Assembly (NCBI GenBank): GCA_036732005.1 | Contig: DAINDF010000017.1 | Coordinates: 1-64,000, forward strand | From: UBA1926 sp036732005 | GTDB taxonomy: Bacteria; Planctomycetota; Phycisphaerae; Phycisphaerales; UBA1924 | Direction of reading: 5' to 3' | DNA: 64,000 nucleotides | Part shown: positions 27,759-35,684 of the stretch, in pieces | How positions within the stretch are numbered: the first letter of the stretch is position 1 | Layout of the letters: each line of letters starts with the position of its first letter | The notes under the pieces: generated by a model | Seen by the model: only the letters and a program-made list of their open reading frames with translations | What the model was told of the DNA's origin: nothing | The model's database searches: none | Translations under genes and position numbers: made by a program

Positions 27759-29138
27759 ATGACCACCGCGACCACGACCGACGCCGCCCGCAAGGACGCT
27801 CAGCCCTCGCACCCGATCCTGGAGGAGCTGGGGTTCCCGACCGACCCCGATAACCTCTATACCCAGACCGTCGGGCAGATGCTCAAGGCGGCGGACATGA
27901 TCGACCTGAAGCACCGGGTGCAGATCATCCTCGCCCAGCCCAAGAACGAGGTGATGGTCCACTTCCCGGTCCGCATGGACGACGGGCACCACCGGCTGTT
28001 CAAGGGGTACCGCATCCAGCACAACAACGCCCTCGGGCCCTACAAGGGCGGGTTCCGCTACCACCCCGATGTCCACCTCGACGATGTCAAGAGCCTGGCG
28101 TTCCTGATGACGATGAAGAGCGCGCTGGTGCGCATCCCCTACGGCGGCGGCAAGGGCGGCGTGAAGTGCGACCCGCGGTCGCTGAGCGTGGGCGAACTCG
28201 AGCGGGTCACCCGCCGGTACTGCGCCGCGATCAGCAACATCATCGGGCCCGACCAGGACATCCCCGCGCCGGATGTGGGGACGAACGCGCAGATCATGGC
28301 CTGGTTCGCGGACACCTACATGGTCTCGGGGCGGCACGCCGACAACGACGCCCTGCGGGTCGTGACGGGCAAGCCGGTCTCGTTCGGGGGCTCGCTCGGC
28401 CGCGAAAAGGCGACGGGGCAGGGCGTCTCGGATGTGCTCGCAGAGATGCTCCCGGGGATCGGGATCTCGATCCAGGGCATGACGGTGACGCTGCTGGGGT
28501 TCGGCAATGTGAACTCGTGGGCCGGGCGGATCTTGCAGGACATGGGCGCGAAGATCGTCGCGGTGATGGACCACACCGGCGCGATCCGCAACGACGACGG
28601 GCTCGACTGCCACTCCCTCGCGGCGTTCAGCGAGGCGAACTACGGCATCCGCGGGTACGACAAGCAGCCCAGCATCACCGGCACGGGCACGCACGCCTCG
28701 CACGGGTGCGAGGTGATCAGCGAGGAGGAGTTCTACCAGACCAAGTGCGATGTCTTCATCCCGGGCGCGCTCGAGCAGATGATCCAGCCCAAGCAGGCCG
28801 CGATGATCGACTGCAAGGTGCTCGCCGAGGCCGCCAACGCGCCGTGCACGCCCTCGGGCGACCGGGTGCTCATGGACAAGGGCATCGAGGTGATCCCGGC
28901 GATCCTCGCGAACTCGGGCGGCGTGACCGTGTCCTACTTCGAGTGGCTCCAGAACAAATCCTGCGTCACCTGGGACGCCGAGCAGGTCGACCGCGAGCTC
29001 AACCGCCACATGGTCGTCGCCGCCCGCCGGGCGATGGCGGTGCGGGAACGCTACGGGTGCGACCTTCGGACCGCGGCGTTCGGGGCGGCCCTGCAGCACA
29101 TCGGCGAGGTCTACAAGGTCCGCGGGATCTTCCCGTGA
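27759..29138 (+). CDS. gdhA: Glutamate dehydrogenase (Glu/Leu/Phe/Val family)
   Basis: 459 aa. Interconverts glutamate and 2-oxoglutarate plus ammonia. The catalytic segment IPYGGGKGGVKCDP has the active-site Lys at about 132; the substrate segment GYRIQHNNALGPYKGGFRYHP and the Rossmann-fold GFGNVNSWAGRILQDMGAKIVAV are clear. Cofactor preference is not certain. The last 40 residues, including RRAMAVRERYGCDLRTAAFGAAL, are typical. A strong terminator follows the stop, and beyond it lies the second 164-bp repeat. Confidence 0.94.
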   Translation: MTTATTTDAARKDAQPSHPILEELGFPTDPDNLYTQTVGQMLKAADMIDLKHRVQIILAQPKNEVMVHFPVRMDDGHHRLFKGYRIQHNNALGPYKGGFRYHPDVHLDDVKSLAFLMTMKSALVRIPYGGGKGGVKCDPRSLSVGELERVTRRYCAAISNIIGPDQDIPAPDVGTNAQIMAWFADTYMVSGRHADNDALRVVTGKPVSFGGSLGREKATGQGVSDVLAEMLPGIGISIQGMTVTLLGFGNVNSWAGRILQDMGAKIVAVMDHTGAIRNDDGLDCHSLAAFSEANYGIRGYDKQPSITGTGTHASHGCEVISEEEFYQTKCDVFIPGALEQMIQPKQAAMIDCKVLAEAANAPCTPSGDRVLMDKGIEVIPAILANSGGVTVSYFEWLQNKSCVTWDAEQVDRELNRHMVVAARRAMAVRERYGCDLRTAAFGAALQHIGEVYKVRGIFP

Positions 29139-29166
29139 TCACCGCCTGAACGCGACGCAACCCGCG

Positions 29167-29197
29167 GGGCCCGGGGCGAACCCGGGCCCTCTTTCTT
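29167..29197 (+). terminator. Rho-independent terminator of gdhA
   Basis: Perfect 9-bp stem (GGGCCCGGG/CCCGGGCCC), loop gcgaa, followed by tctttctt, starting 28 nt after the gdhA stop. Confidence 0.85.
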
Positions 29198-29238
29198 GCG
29201 CTCCAGGCTCGTGGCACGGCGTTTTGTCACGAGCCGCA

Positions 29239-29402
29239 TGATACGGCTCGTGATTAACCGCTGCGCGTGCGCCGCCGGTGCCACCACCCGCCGCGTCAGC
29301 GGCGCGTGGTGCGGATCGGACGCCGACGAGAGACGCACGACGCGCCCTCCGGGCGGGTCGTGGCACCGCTTTCCGCGCGTCAACCAATCCAGATCAGTAT
29401 GA
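29239..29402. repeat. 164-bp dispersed repeat, copy 2 (two hairpins)
   Basis: Near-identical to 3457-3620, same orientation. In this copy the left end also takes part in an extra perfect 10-bp hairpin, tcacgagccg (29227-29236) with cggctcgtga (29244-29253), whose left arm lies outside the repeat and is absent at copy 1. The motif GGCTCGTG recurs just outside the unit at both loci (29206 here; 3624 after copy 1). Together with the gdhA terminator it accounts for most of the 29139-29500 gap. Confidence 0.85.
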
Positions 29403-29500
29403 GACCCGAGCGAGCCCAGGGCTCGCGCGCTTGGCGCAACCGGGGAACAAGGCTCCGCGGGCCCGCGCTCCTCAGGCGCGCGTCTGAACCGAAGACGGCC

Positions 29501-30859
29501 TCACCCGTCGTGGTCGTGCTCGTGCACCGGCGCGCCGAAGTTGGGCGGGGGCGACTTGGGGGTCAGGTCGTCCGCCGTCATCGAGACGGAGAAGAGCCGT
29601 TCCCCGTCGGCCCGGATCCAGGTCGCGGTGAGCTCGGCGGGGGTCACGGTGCTGTCGGCGGTCAGCCGCAGGAAGGTGCCGCCGGCGCTGGCCTGGTGCA
29701 CGGTCGCCGTGTGCGGCTGGCGCAGCAGGGGCTCGGCCCGGTCGCCCAGGGCGCCGGGGTTGAACTGCCAGATGTCGTACCCGGCGATCTCCGTCATCGG
29801 GAAGCGCATCGCCCGCGCGATGCCGAGTTCACCCGAGAGCAGCACAACGCCCGGCGTCTCGGCCTGGCGGACCTGGAAGAGCATGATGTCGAGCTCGGGG
29901 TAGTAGGTGGCCCAATCGTCCGTTGAGCCGTCGTAGCGGCTGTCCCAAAGGGCCCCGCTGCAGACGAGCTTGAACGGGGCGTCGGAACTGTTCAGCGCCT
30001 GCGTGATCCAGCGCCACTGTTCGTGGCCCAGCATCGTGCCCTCGGTGGAGGCGACGGGGCTGGGCTCGACATTCATGAACGAACGCGTATCGAGAAGGAA
30101 GACCTCGACCGGGCCCAGGCGGAACGAGGTGTAGATCCCCTCCTCCTCGCGTCCGAACTGGTCGAGGGCCCGGTACTCGGTGAACGCGACCCGGGCGTTG
30201 ACCTTCCCCGCGAAGTTGCCGTCCGCGCCGGCCTGGCCGAAGTCGTGGTCGTTCCAGGTCGCCCAGACCGGGGTCCGGCGGATCAGCCTGCTCACCTCGG
30301 GCACCGCGAGAAACGCGCGGTGGGCCCGACGGGCGGCGTCGAGGTCCGAGGTGTCGACAAACGGCGCGTCGCCCAGCAGCACAAGCCCGTCCACGCGCTC
30401 GGCGAGCATGCGGGTCCAGACCGGCGAGGGCGTGCTGTCGGCGAGGGCGCCGAACGCGAGCGTGACGCGCTGCGGCGTCGCCGGATCGAGCGGGGTCCGG
30501 AAGACAAAGTCGTCGTCGGTCCGCGTCGAGCCGTCGGGGAGCAGGAACGAATAGGTGTACTCGGTGCCCGGCTCCAGCCCGCCCACGCGCCACCGCACGG
30601 TGAGGTCGTCGGCGTCGAGCGCCGTGGCCGCGTCCTCAAAGACCGGCGCTCCGCGTCGGGGCGAGACGACCAGCCGGTGCTCGCCCGCTTGGCCGCTCCG
30701 GAGCCAGACGATGGCGCTGGTCGGGGAGACATGCCCGATCATGGGACCGGTCGTCGATTGCATCGCCGGGTCCTCGGCCCGCGCGGGTCCGAGAAACGAA
30801 CCGGGCCCAAAGAGGACGAAGACCACCGAAAACAACACGAAAATCCGAGAATTGCCCAT
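29501..30859 (-). CDS. PhoD-like metallophosphatase, possibly inactive
   Basis: 452 aa, exported: signal FVLFSVVFVLFGPGSFLGPARA. An N-terminal PhoD_N-type beta domain (about 35-120, GHVSPTSAIVWLRSG) precedes a metallophosphatase domain with LVLLGDAPFVDTSDL, ATWNDHDFGQAG and LLDTRSF. The segment that normally reads LSGD-H in the family is LSGELGIARAM here, so two expected metal ligands appear replaced and activity is doubtful. The C-terminus EHDHDG is metal-binding-like. ATG 30859 is preferred because a TAGGCT hexamer ends 5 nt upstream; a TTG two codons earlier is the alternative. Confidence 0.78.
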   Translation of the reverse strand: MGNSRIFVLFSVVFVLFGPGSFLGPARAEDPAMQSTTGPMIGHVSPTSAIVWLRSGQAGEHRLVVSPRRGAPVFEDAATALDADDLTVRWRVGGLEPGTEYTYSFLLPDGSTRTDDDFVFRTPLDPATPQRVTLAFGALADSTPSPVWTRMLAERVDGLVLLGDAPFVDTSDLDAARRAHRAFLAVPEVSRLIRRTPVWATWNDHDFGQAGADGNFAGKVNARVAFTEYRALDQFGREEEGIYTSFRLGPVEVFLLDTRSFMNVEPSPVASTEGTMLGHEQWRWITQALNSSDAPFKLVCSGALWDSRYDGSTDDWATYYPELDIMLFQVRQAETPGVVLLSGELGIARAMRFPMTEIAGYDIWQFNPGALGDRAEPLLRQPHTATVHQASAGGTFLRLTADSTVTPAELTATWIRADGERLFSVSMTADDLTPKSPPPNFGAPVHEHDHDG

Positions 30860-30983
30860 GCCCAAGCCTACTCACGCCGGGGCGGAAAGGTCACCCGGCG
30901 CCCGAGGAGGCGGGGGTGTTTGGATCAGCACAGATCCTGCGGGCCCGCCCTCCGGAAATTTGCGTCCGCCGACGATTCCCCGC

Positions 30984-31013
30984 TTGGCGCAAGGCCTTGG
31001 GATGCCCTACTCT
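30984..31013 (+). promoter_or_regulatory. Sigma-70-like promoter of the PEP-CTERM gene
   Basis: TTGGCG, 18-nt spacer, TACTCT. It lies about 70 nt before the ATG at 31086. A 7-bp hairpin (GGGGTCC-aaac-GGACCCC, 31023-31040) follows at the 5' end of the predicted transcript and may stabilise it. Confidence 0.5.
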
Positions 31014-31085
31014 AGGGGCATTGGGGTCCAAACGGACCCCTTGGAAACACAGCGTCAACCGGGTTTCGTGAGAGAGGACAGAGAC

Positions 31086-31778
31086 ATGAAGACCGTGATC
31101 ACCACCGCCGTGCTCGCCACGGCCTGCGGCTTTGCGTCGGCCGCGACTTACAACGACGCGACCAACGACCTGTTCGAGAACGGGTTCGCCCACCTCGACA
31201 TCGCGTCGGTCGAGATGACCAACGACGCGACCTGGCTGTACATCAGCGTCACCGCCCGGGGCGACCTGGACAGCTCGAACTGGGGCAAGTACGCCCTGGG
31301 CATCGACAACGGGCAGGGCGGGCCGAGCGACAACAGCAACGGCTGGGGCCGCAACATCGACTGGGGCCGCGGCATCACCCACTGGACCGCGACCTGGGCC
31401 GACGACGGCGGCAGCGGCGCGGGCGGCGAGGTCTACGCGTACACCGGCTCGTGGAGCCTGCTGGGCGCGACCTGGATGGGCAGCGCCAACATCTCCGCGA
31501 CCGACGCGGGGCACGCCGCCGGGACGCAGACCTGGCAGATCCTGCTCTCCGACCTGGGCGTGGGGATCGGCGACACCTTCTTCTTCGATGTGATCACCAC
31601 CGCCAACGGCGGCGGGGATCCGGGTGTTGACCACCTCTCCCGCGCCGATCAGGCGACCTCGGACTGGAGCGTCCAGTCGGTGTCGGGCGACTTCCTGTCT
31701 TACACGGTCGTCCCGGCCCCCGGGGCGCTGGCCCTCGTGGGCGTGGGCGGGCTCGTCGCCGCCCGTCGCCGCCGCTGA
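31086..31778 (+). CDS. PEP-CTERM-like sorted exoprotein
   Basis: 230 aa. Signal peptide at the N-terminus (MKTVITTAVLATACGFASAA). The mature region is rich in Asn, Gly, Trp and aromatic residues and probably all-beta. The C-terminus VVPAPGALALVGVGGLVAARRRR has the PEP-CTERM layout: a Pro-x-Pro-like motif (here PAP), one membrane helix and a basic tail, as recognised by exosortase systems of Phycisphaerae and other Gram-negatives. No exosortase is in the window. Own promoter, a 5' hairpin, agagga ribosome binding site and a terminator indicate a highly expressed single gene. Function of the mature protein unknown. Confidence 0.8.
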   Translation: MKTVITTAVLATACGFASAATYNDATNDLFENGFAHLDIASVEMTNDATWLYISVTARGDLDSSNWGKYALGIDNGQGGPSDNSNGWGRNIDWGRGITHWTATWADDGGSGAGGEVYAYTGSWSLLGATWMGSANISATDAGHAAGTQTWQILLSDLGVGIGDTFFFDVITTANGGGDPGVDHLSRADQATSDWSVQSVSGDFLSYTVVPAPGALALVGVGGLVAARRRR

Positions 31779-31809
31779 TCGCGGCCGCACCTGAAACCGA
31801 TCACCTCGA

Positions 31810-31842
31810 CGGGGCGGTCCCACTGGGCCGCCTCGTTCTTTT
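31810..31842 (+). terminator. Terminator of the PEP-CTERM gene
   Basis: An 11-bp stem with two G-T wobbles (31810-31820 with 31825-31835, loop cact) followed by ttctttt, 31 nt after the stop codon. Confidence 0.7.
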
Positions 31843-31920
31843 GTGCCGCGCCAAACCGCGCCCCGGCCTCGCTCTAGGATGCGTGCCCGCCCCGCTCCCG
31901 GAGGCGGCCGAGGACCACGG

Positions 31921-34194
31921 ATGCCGCGGAGTGTGACCATCGAGATCGACGGGCTTCCCGGGGGGAGCCGAGCCTTTGAACTCGCCGAGGGCGGGATGGT
32001 CGAGATCGGCCGCTCCGGGGCCTGCGCGATCGTGCTGGACGATCCGCTGATCGCCCCCCGGCATTGCCGGTTCCTGCTCGCCGCGGATGGCCCGGTTCTG
32101 CAGAACCTTGACCAGGAGATCGGGGTGTTCTGCGACGGCTCGTTCGTGGCCGAGCGCGTCGCGCTGACGGGGACGCACGAGATCGAACTGAGCGAGGTGA
32201 GGCTCCGGGTGCGCGTTCCCCGCGCCGCCGAGCCCGCCCCGATGCCCACTCCGCTGCCCGCCGCGCCGAGACCCCCCGAGGCGGCCCCGGCCGCGCCGCC
32301 CGAGCCGGAACCCCTGCAGGAAGCCGGGCCGGAGCCGAGCCCCGAGCCCGTTCCGGAGCCGGAGGTCAGCGCACGGCCCGTGGCGCCGCCGCCGGCTGAC
32401 GAGAGGACGGGGACCTTGGCATCCCCGATTCCGCCCGTCGCAGAATCGCCACCTCCACCACCTCCGCCTCCGCCTCCACCTCCACCTCCACCTCCACCTC
32501 CGCCTCCGCCTCCGCCTCCGCCTCCGCCGAAGCCAAAGCCGGCGGATGTCTCCCAGTTCGGCGCCGCGGCGTCGCTGTTGCGCCCGCTTGAGCGCGAGTT
32601 CGGGGGCTCGAAGCTCGGGCTGGACCAGCCCGCGGTTGTGCGGCATTTCGTCGCGCGGGTCGAGGAACTCGCCGCCCGCTTTGCGCTGCCCGCGGAGGAG
32701 GACCGCGTCGCGCTCCTGCGGTGCATGCTGCTGCTGGGCGACGACCTCGCCTCGCGCACAAGCGTGAACGCGGACATCGAAGCGACGCTCTCGCTGCCGG
32801 ATCGGCCCGCGGAGCAGCGGCTCCGACGCGCGACCAAGATCGCCGAGCGGATCGCCGAGGAGCGGGGCGGGCCCGCGGGGCTGCGGCTCCCGGAGGCCGA
32901 GCCCCCGCGGCATGCTCCCGGGGTGGTGTCGCGCGTGCCTGAGCCTGACCACGGCACGCCGCCCGTGGCGCACGAGGAACCGCGGGCGCGGCCCGTGCCC
33001 GCCGAGCCGGCGTCGGCGCCGGCGCCACCTCCCGCCCCGGCCCCACCCAGTTCCCCGCCGCCCGTGTCGCCTCCGCCGGTCGATCTGCCCCGCGAGCAGC
33101 CCGCCCCGGTGAGCCCGGTCCGGACGCCGATGCCGGACGCGCCGACCCGGGAGCCGCGTGCGACGGCCGCGCCAGCAATCACGCCACCGATCGCGAGCGT
33201 CGATGCCGCGCCCTCGCCGGCGCCCGCTCAGGAACAGTCCACGCCTCCGGGCGAACCTGGCGCGGCGCCGGCGATCCCCGGGTACGAGATCCTCCGCCCG
33301 GAGGCCCCCGGGCTCTTCTCGGCGCGAGACCGGGCGACGGGCGAGTCGGTGTTGATCGGGCTGGCCCAGGGCGGCGAGTCACCCGACCGGGCCGCCCGGG
33401 CGGCTTCGCTCACGCACCGCAACCTCGCGAAGGTGATGGACAGCGGCGTGTGCAGTGGCCGGGGCTACCTCGTGATCGAGTCCGACGGCTCCCCCTCGCT
33501 CGGCGATGTGCTCGAGCGAGTCTCGCTCAAGCCGATCACGGCCTCGGGGCCCGACGAGGTGCTCCGTGCCCTGGGGCTCGTGGAGGCGATGCTCGCGCCG
33601 CAGGTCATGGAGATCCTGTCGCAGAACGAGCGCGTCTATGAGCGGCTCGTGCTGCTCTGGCTCGCCGACCTGGCGGACGCGCTGCAGAACGCGCACGACG
33701 CGGGCCTCGTCCACGCGGGCGTGGGCCCGCAGACGGTCGTGCTCGATCGCCACGGGATGGCGGTGCTGCGCTGGCTCGGGCGGTTCGACCCGGGCGGGGC
33801 CGTGCTCGCCTCGCTCGGCCCCGAGGAACTCGAAGCGATCGCGCCGGAGCGCGTCGCGGCGCTGGCGGCGGGCGGCCCGGCCCTCACGCCCGCGGCGGAC
33901 CTGTGGGCCCTCGGGCTGCTCGGGTATGCGCTGCTGACCGGGCGATCACCCTTCCCGGCCGATACGCAGGGGCTCCTGCTCGCCGCCGCGACGCGGCACC
34001 TCCCGCCCGCGAACGAGCAGACGCCGGGCGTGAGCGAGGAGGCGGCCCGGGCGATCGCCGCGGCGCTGGAGCGGGACCCGGGGCGTCGTCCCGCGTCCGC
34101 GTCGGCGTTCGCGTCTTTGCTCAGGCAGGCGATCGAGGACCAAGCCGACGCCGGCGGGAAGAAGCGATTCGGGCTCTTCGGTCGCAAGGGCTGA
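31921..34194 (+). CDS. FHA - poly-proline - pseudokinase protein
   Basis: 757 aa from the ATG at 31921 (gaggcgg upstream). Residues 1-100 form an FHA-like domain (VEIGRSGACAIVLDDPLIAPRHCRFLL) that would bind phosphothreonine. Then a low-complexity Pro/Glu region with 27 consecutive prolines (177-203), a helical domain (about 210-330), another Pro/Ala linker, and a kinase-like domain (about 445-745). The kinase motifs are degenerate: no Lys in the VLIGLA strand, LVHAGVGPQTVVL in place of HRD, and no DFG. The C-lobe (ADLWALGLLGYALLTGRSPF) is well kept. It is likely a phosphopeptide-binding scaffold. It may be membrane-free. Partners unknown. Confidence 0.78.
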   Translation: MPRSVTIEIDGLPGGSRAFELAEGGMVEIGRSGACAIVLDDPLIAPRHCRFLLAADGPVLQNLDQEIGVFCDGSFVAERVALTGTHEIELSEVRLRVRVPRAAEPAPMPTPLPAAPRPPEAAPAAPPEPEPLQEAGPEPSPEPVPEPEVSARPVAPPPADERTGTLASPIPPVAESPPPPPPPPPPPPPPPPPPPPPPPPPPPKPKPADVSQFGAAASLLRPLEREFGGSKLGLDQPAVVRHFVARVEELAARFALPAEEDRVALLRCMLLLGDDLASRTSVNADIEATLSLPDRPAEQRLRRATKIAERIAEERGGPAGLRLPEAEPPRHAPGVVSRVPEPDHGTPPVAHEEPRARPVPAEPASAPAPPPAPAPPSSPPPVSPPPVDLPREQPAPVSPVRTPMPDAPTREPRATAAPAITPPIASVDAAPSPAPAQEQSTPPGEPGAAPAIPGYEILRPEAPGLFSARDRATGESVLIGLAQGGESPDRAARAASLTHRNLAKVMDSGVCSGRGYLVIESDGSPSLGDVLERVSLKPITASGPDEVLRALGLVEAMLAPQVMEILSQNERVYERLVLLWLADLADALQNAHDAGLVHAGVGPQTVVLDRHGMAVLRWLGRFDPGGAVLASLGPEELEAIAPERVAALAAGGPALTPAADLWALGLLGYALLTGRSPFPADTQGLLLAAATRHLPPANEQTPGVSEEAARAIAAALERDPGRRPASASAFASLLRQAIEDQADAGGKKRFGLFGRKG
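32449..32529 (+). repeat. CCN proline microsatellite
   Basis: Twenty-seven consecutive proline codons built mainly from the hexamers cctcca and cctccg, inside the FHA/pseudokinase gene. Length is likely to vary between strains through slippage; because units are multiples of 3 the frame would be kept. Confidence 0.9.
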
Positions 34195-34225
34195 GACGGG
34201 CTCGCGGTCGCGCCGCGGGCGGCGG

Positions 34226-34606
34226 TCAGCCCTCCGCGATCGCCGAGGCGAACGCGTGCGTCGCGGTGTGCGAGAGCGAGAGGGACCATCGCGTGACGCC
34301 CAACTCCGTGGCGATCCGCGCCGCCACACCGTGCAGCCGCACGCCCGGACGCCCCGACGGCTCGCGCGTCACCTCGGCGTCCTTCCAGTCAACCCCCCGC
34401 GACCACCCCGTGCCGATCGCCTTCAGGATCGCCTCCTTGGCGGCGAAGCGGGCGGCGTAGTGCTCGACACGGCGACGGCTCGAGTCCGCGTAGGCCCGCT
34501 CGCCCGGCGTAAAGCAACGCTCGAGGAAACGCTCCCCGTGCCGCTCCAGAAGCCGGGCGATCCGGTCCACATCGATCGCGTCGATGCCCTGTCCGATGAT
34601 CGGCAC
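34226..34606 (-). CDS. acpS: Holo-[acyl-carrier-protein] synthase
   Basis: 126 aa, normal length. Transfers 4'-phosphopantetheine from CoA to a serine of acyl carrier protein. Seen: GQGIDAIDVDRIARLLERHG with the metal-binding Asp at about 10, FTPGERAYADSSRRRVEHYAARFAAKEAILKA with the metal-binding Glu, and the C-terminal WSLSLSHTATHAFASAIAE. The GTG at 34606 follows caggggg and gives the family N-terminus. Last gene of the dnaJ-grpE-fmdB-acpS run; 38 bp separate it from fmdB. Confidence 0.93.
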   Translation of the reverse strand: MPIIGQGIDAIDVDRIARLLERHGERFLERCFTPGERAYADSSRRRVEHYAARFAAKEAILKAIGTGWSRGVDWKDAEVTREPSGRPGVRLHGVAARIATELGVTRWSLSLSHTATHAFASAIAEG

Positions 34607-34644
34607 GATGACCCCCTGGGCCGCGACCCCGCGGGCGGGCGCGG

Positions 34645-35007
34645 TCACGCCTTGGCGGCGCCCTTCTTCGCGGCGTTCTTCTTCTCGCCCTTGCCAGCGC
34701 CGGGCTCGGCCTTCGGCTCGGTCTTGGCCGGGGCGCCCCCCTCGGGCTTGCCCGGCGACGAGCCCGACGGGGCGTCGCCCGCGGCGGACTTCTTCTCCGC
34801 CTCGGCCTTCTGCGCATAGTCCTTCGAGCGGTAGTCGGTCTCGTAGAACCCCGACCCCTTGAACAGCACCGCCCCCCCACCGCTGATCAGCCGCTCGAGC
34901 GTGTTCTTCTCGCACGCCGGGCACTTGCGGAGCGACCTGGCGGTGATGCTCTGGAAGATCTCGAACTCGTGACCGCACCCGTCGCAGCGGTACTCGTAGG
35001 TCGGCAT
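34645..35007 (-). CDS. FmdB family zinc ribbon protein
   Basis: 120 aa. The N-terminal 45 residues form the FmdB-type ribbon: MPTYEYRCDGCGHEFEIFQ, then RKCPACEKNTLERLISGG, giving two CxxC pairs for one zinc. GAVLFKGSGFYETDY follows as in the family. The rest is a low-complexity Lys/Ala/Pro tail. Function of the family is not established. It starts 2 bp after the grpE stop, so it is in the co-chaperone operon. Confidence 0.88.
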   Translation of the reverse strand: MPTYEYRCDGCGHEFEIFQSITARSLRKCPACEKNTLERLISGGGAVLFKGSGFYETDYRSKDYAQKAEAEKKSAAGDAPSGSSPGKPEGGAPAKTEPKAEPGAGKGEKKNAAKKGAAKA

Positions 35008-35009
35008 GG

Positions 35010-35681
35010 TCAGCCCTCCTCGCCCGGATCGGCCCGGTCCGCTCCGGGGTCGTCCGTGTTCGCATCGCCCGCCTTGGCCGCGACCGTCACCTTCGCCGGG
35101 CGGATGACGCGGTCGCCCAGCGTGTAGCCGGGCGTGCGGAGGTCGACGATGTGGTTGGGCGCGACGCCCTCGCCCCGGACATGCTCGATCGCCTCGTGGC
35201 GGAGCGGGTCGAACTCGTCCCCCCGCGACGGGGCGATCGACCCGACGCCGTGCCCCGAGAGCACGCGGACGAACTCGCTCTTGATCATCTCGACGCCGCC
35301 GATGACCTGGGCCGCGGTCGCGGTCTCCGGGTTCTGCTTGAGCGCCATGTCGAAGAAGTCCAGCAGCGGGATCAGCGACTGCACGACGCCCGCCGCGGCG
35401 AGCTCCCGCGTGTCGCGCTCGGTCTGCCTGGCCCGGCGCTGGAAATTCTGGAAATCGGCCGCGGTCCGCTGCAGGCGCTCGAGGTGCTCGTCCCGCTGCG
35501 CGGCGACGAGGCGCAACGCCTCGGCGAAGTCCTCGGCGCCGACCGGCACATCGAGCCCGCCCGCCCTGGCGAGCGAGACGAGCTCCTCGGCCTGCTCGGG
35601 CGTCAGGGAACCCTCGTCCGCGGGTGTCCCCGGGGCCTGCGTGGCGTCGTCGGTCCCGTTGTGTTCTCTCGTGTCGCTCAT
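35010..35681 (-). CDS. grpE: Nucleotide exchange factor GrpE
   Basis: 223 aa. Releases ADP from DnaK in the folding cycle. An acidic N-terminal arm leads into a long coiled coil (about 50-110, with DEHLERLQRTAADFQNFQRRA), then the beta domain with FDPLRHEAIEHV, DLRTPGYTLGDRVIRPAKVTVA. The C-terminal acidic tail is unusually long. Starts 3 bp after the dnaJ stop. dnaK is not in the window. Confidence 0.95.
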   Translation of the reverse strand: MSDTREHNGTDDATQAPGTPADEGSLTPEQAEELVSLARAGGLDVPVGAEDFAEALRLVAAQRDEHLERLQRTAADFQNFQRRARQTERDTRELAAAGVVQSLIPLLDFFDMALKQNPETATAAQVIGGVEMIKSEFVRVLSGHGVGSIAPSRGDEFDPLRHEAIEHVRGEGVAPNHIVDLRTPGYTLGDRVIRPAKVTVAAKAGDANTDDPGADRADPGEEG

Positions 35682-35684
35682 GGC

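Noticed and set aside
32449..32529. Tandem hexamers as a CRISPR or VNTR array
   Set aside because: They are in-frame proline codons without spacers; same for the 9-bp units at 41831-41893 that encode the GGM tail.
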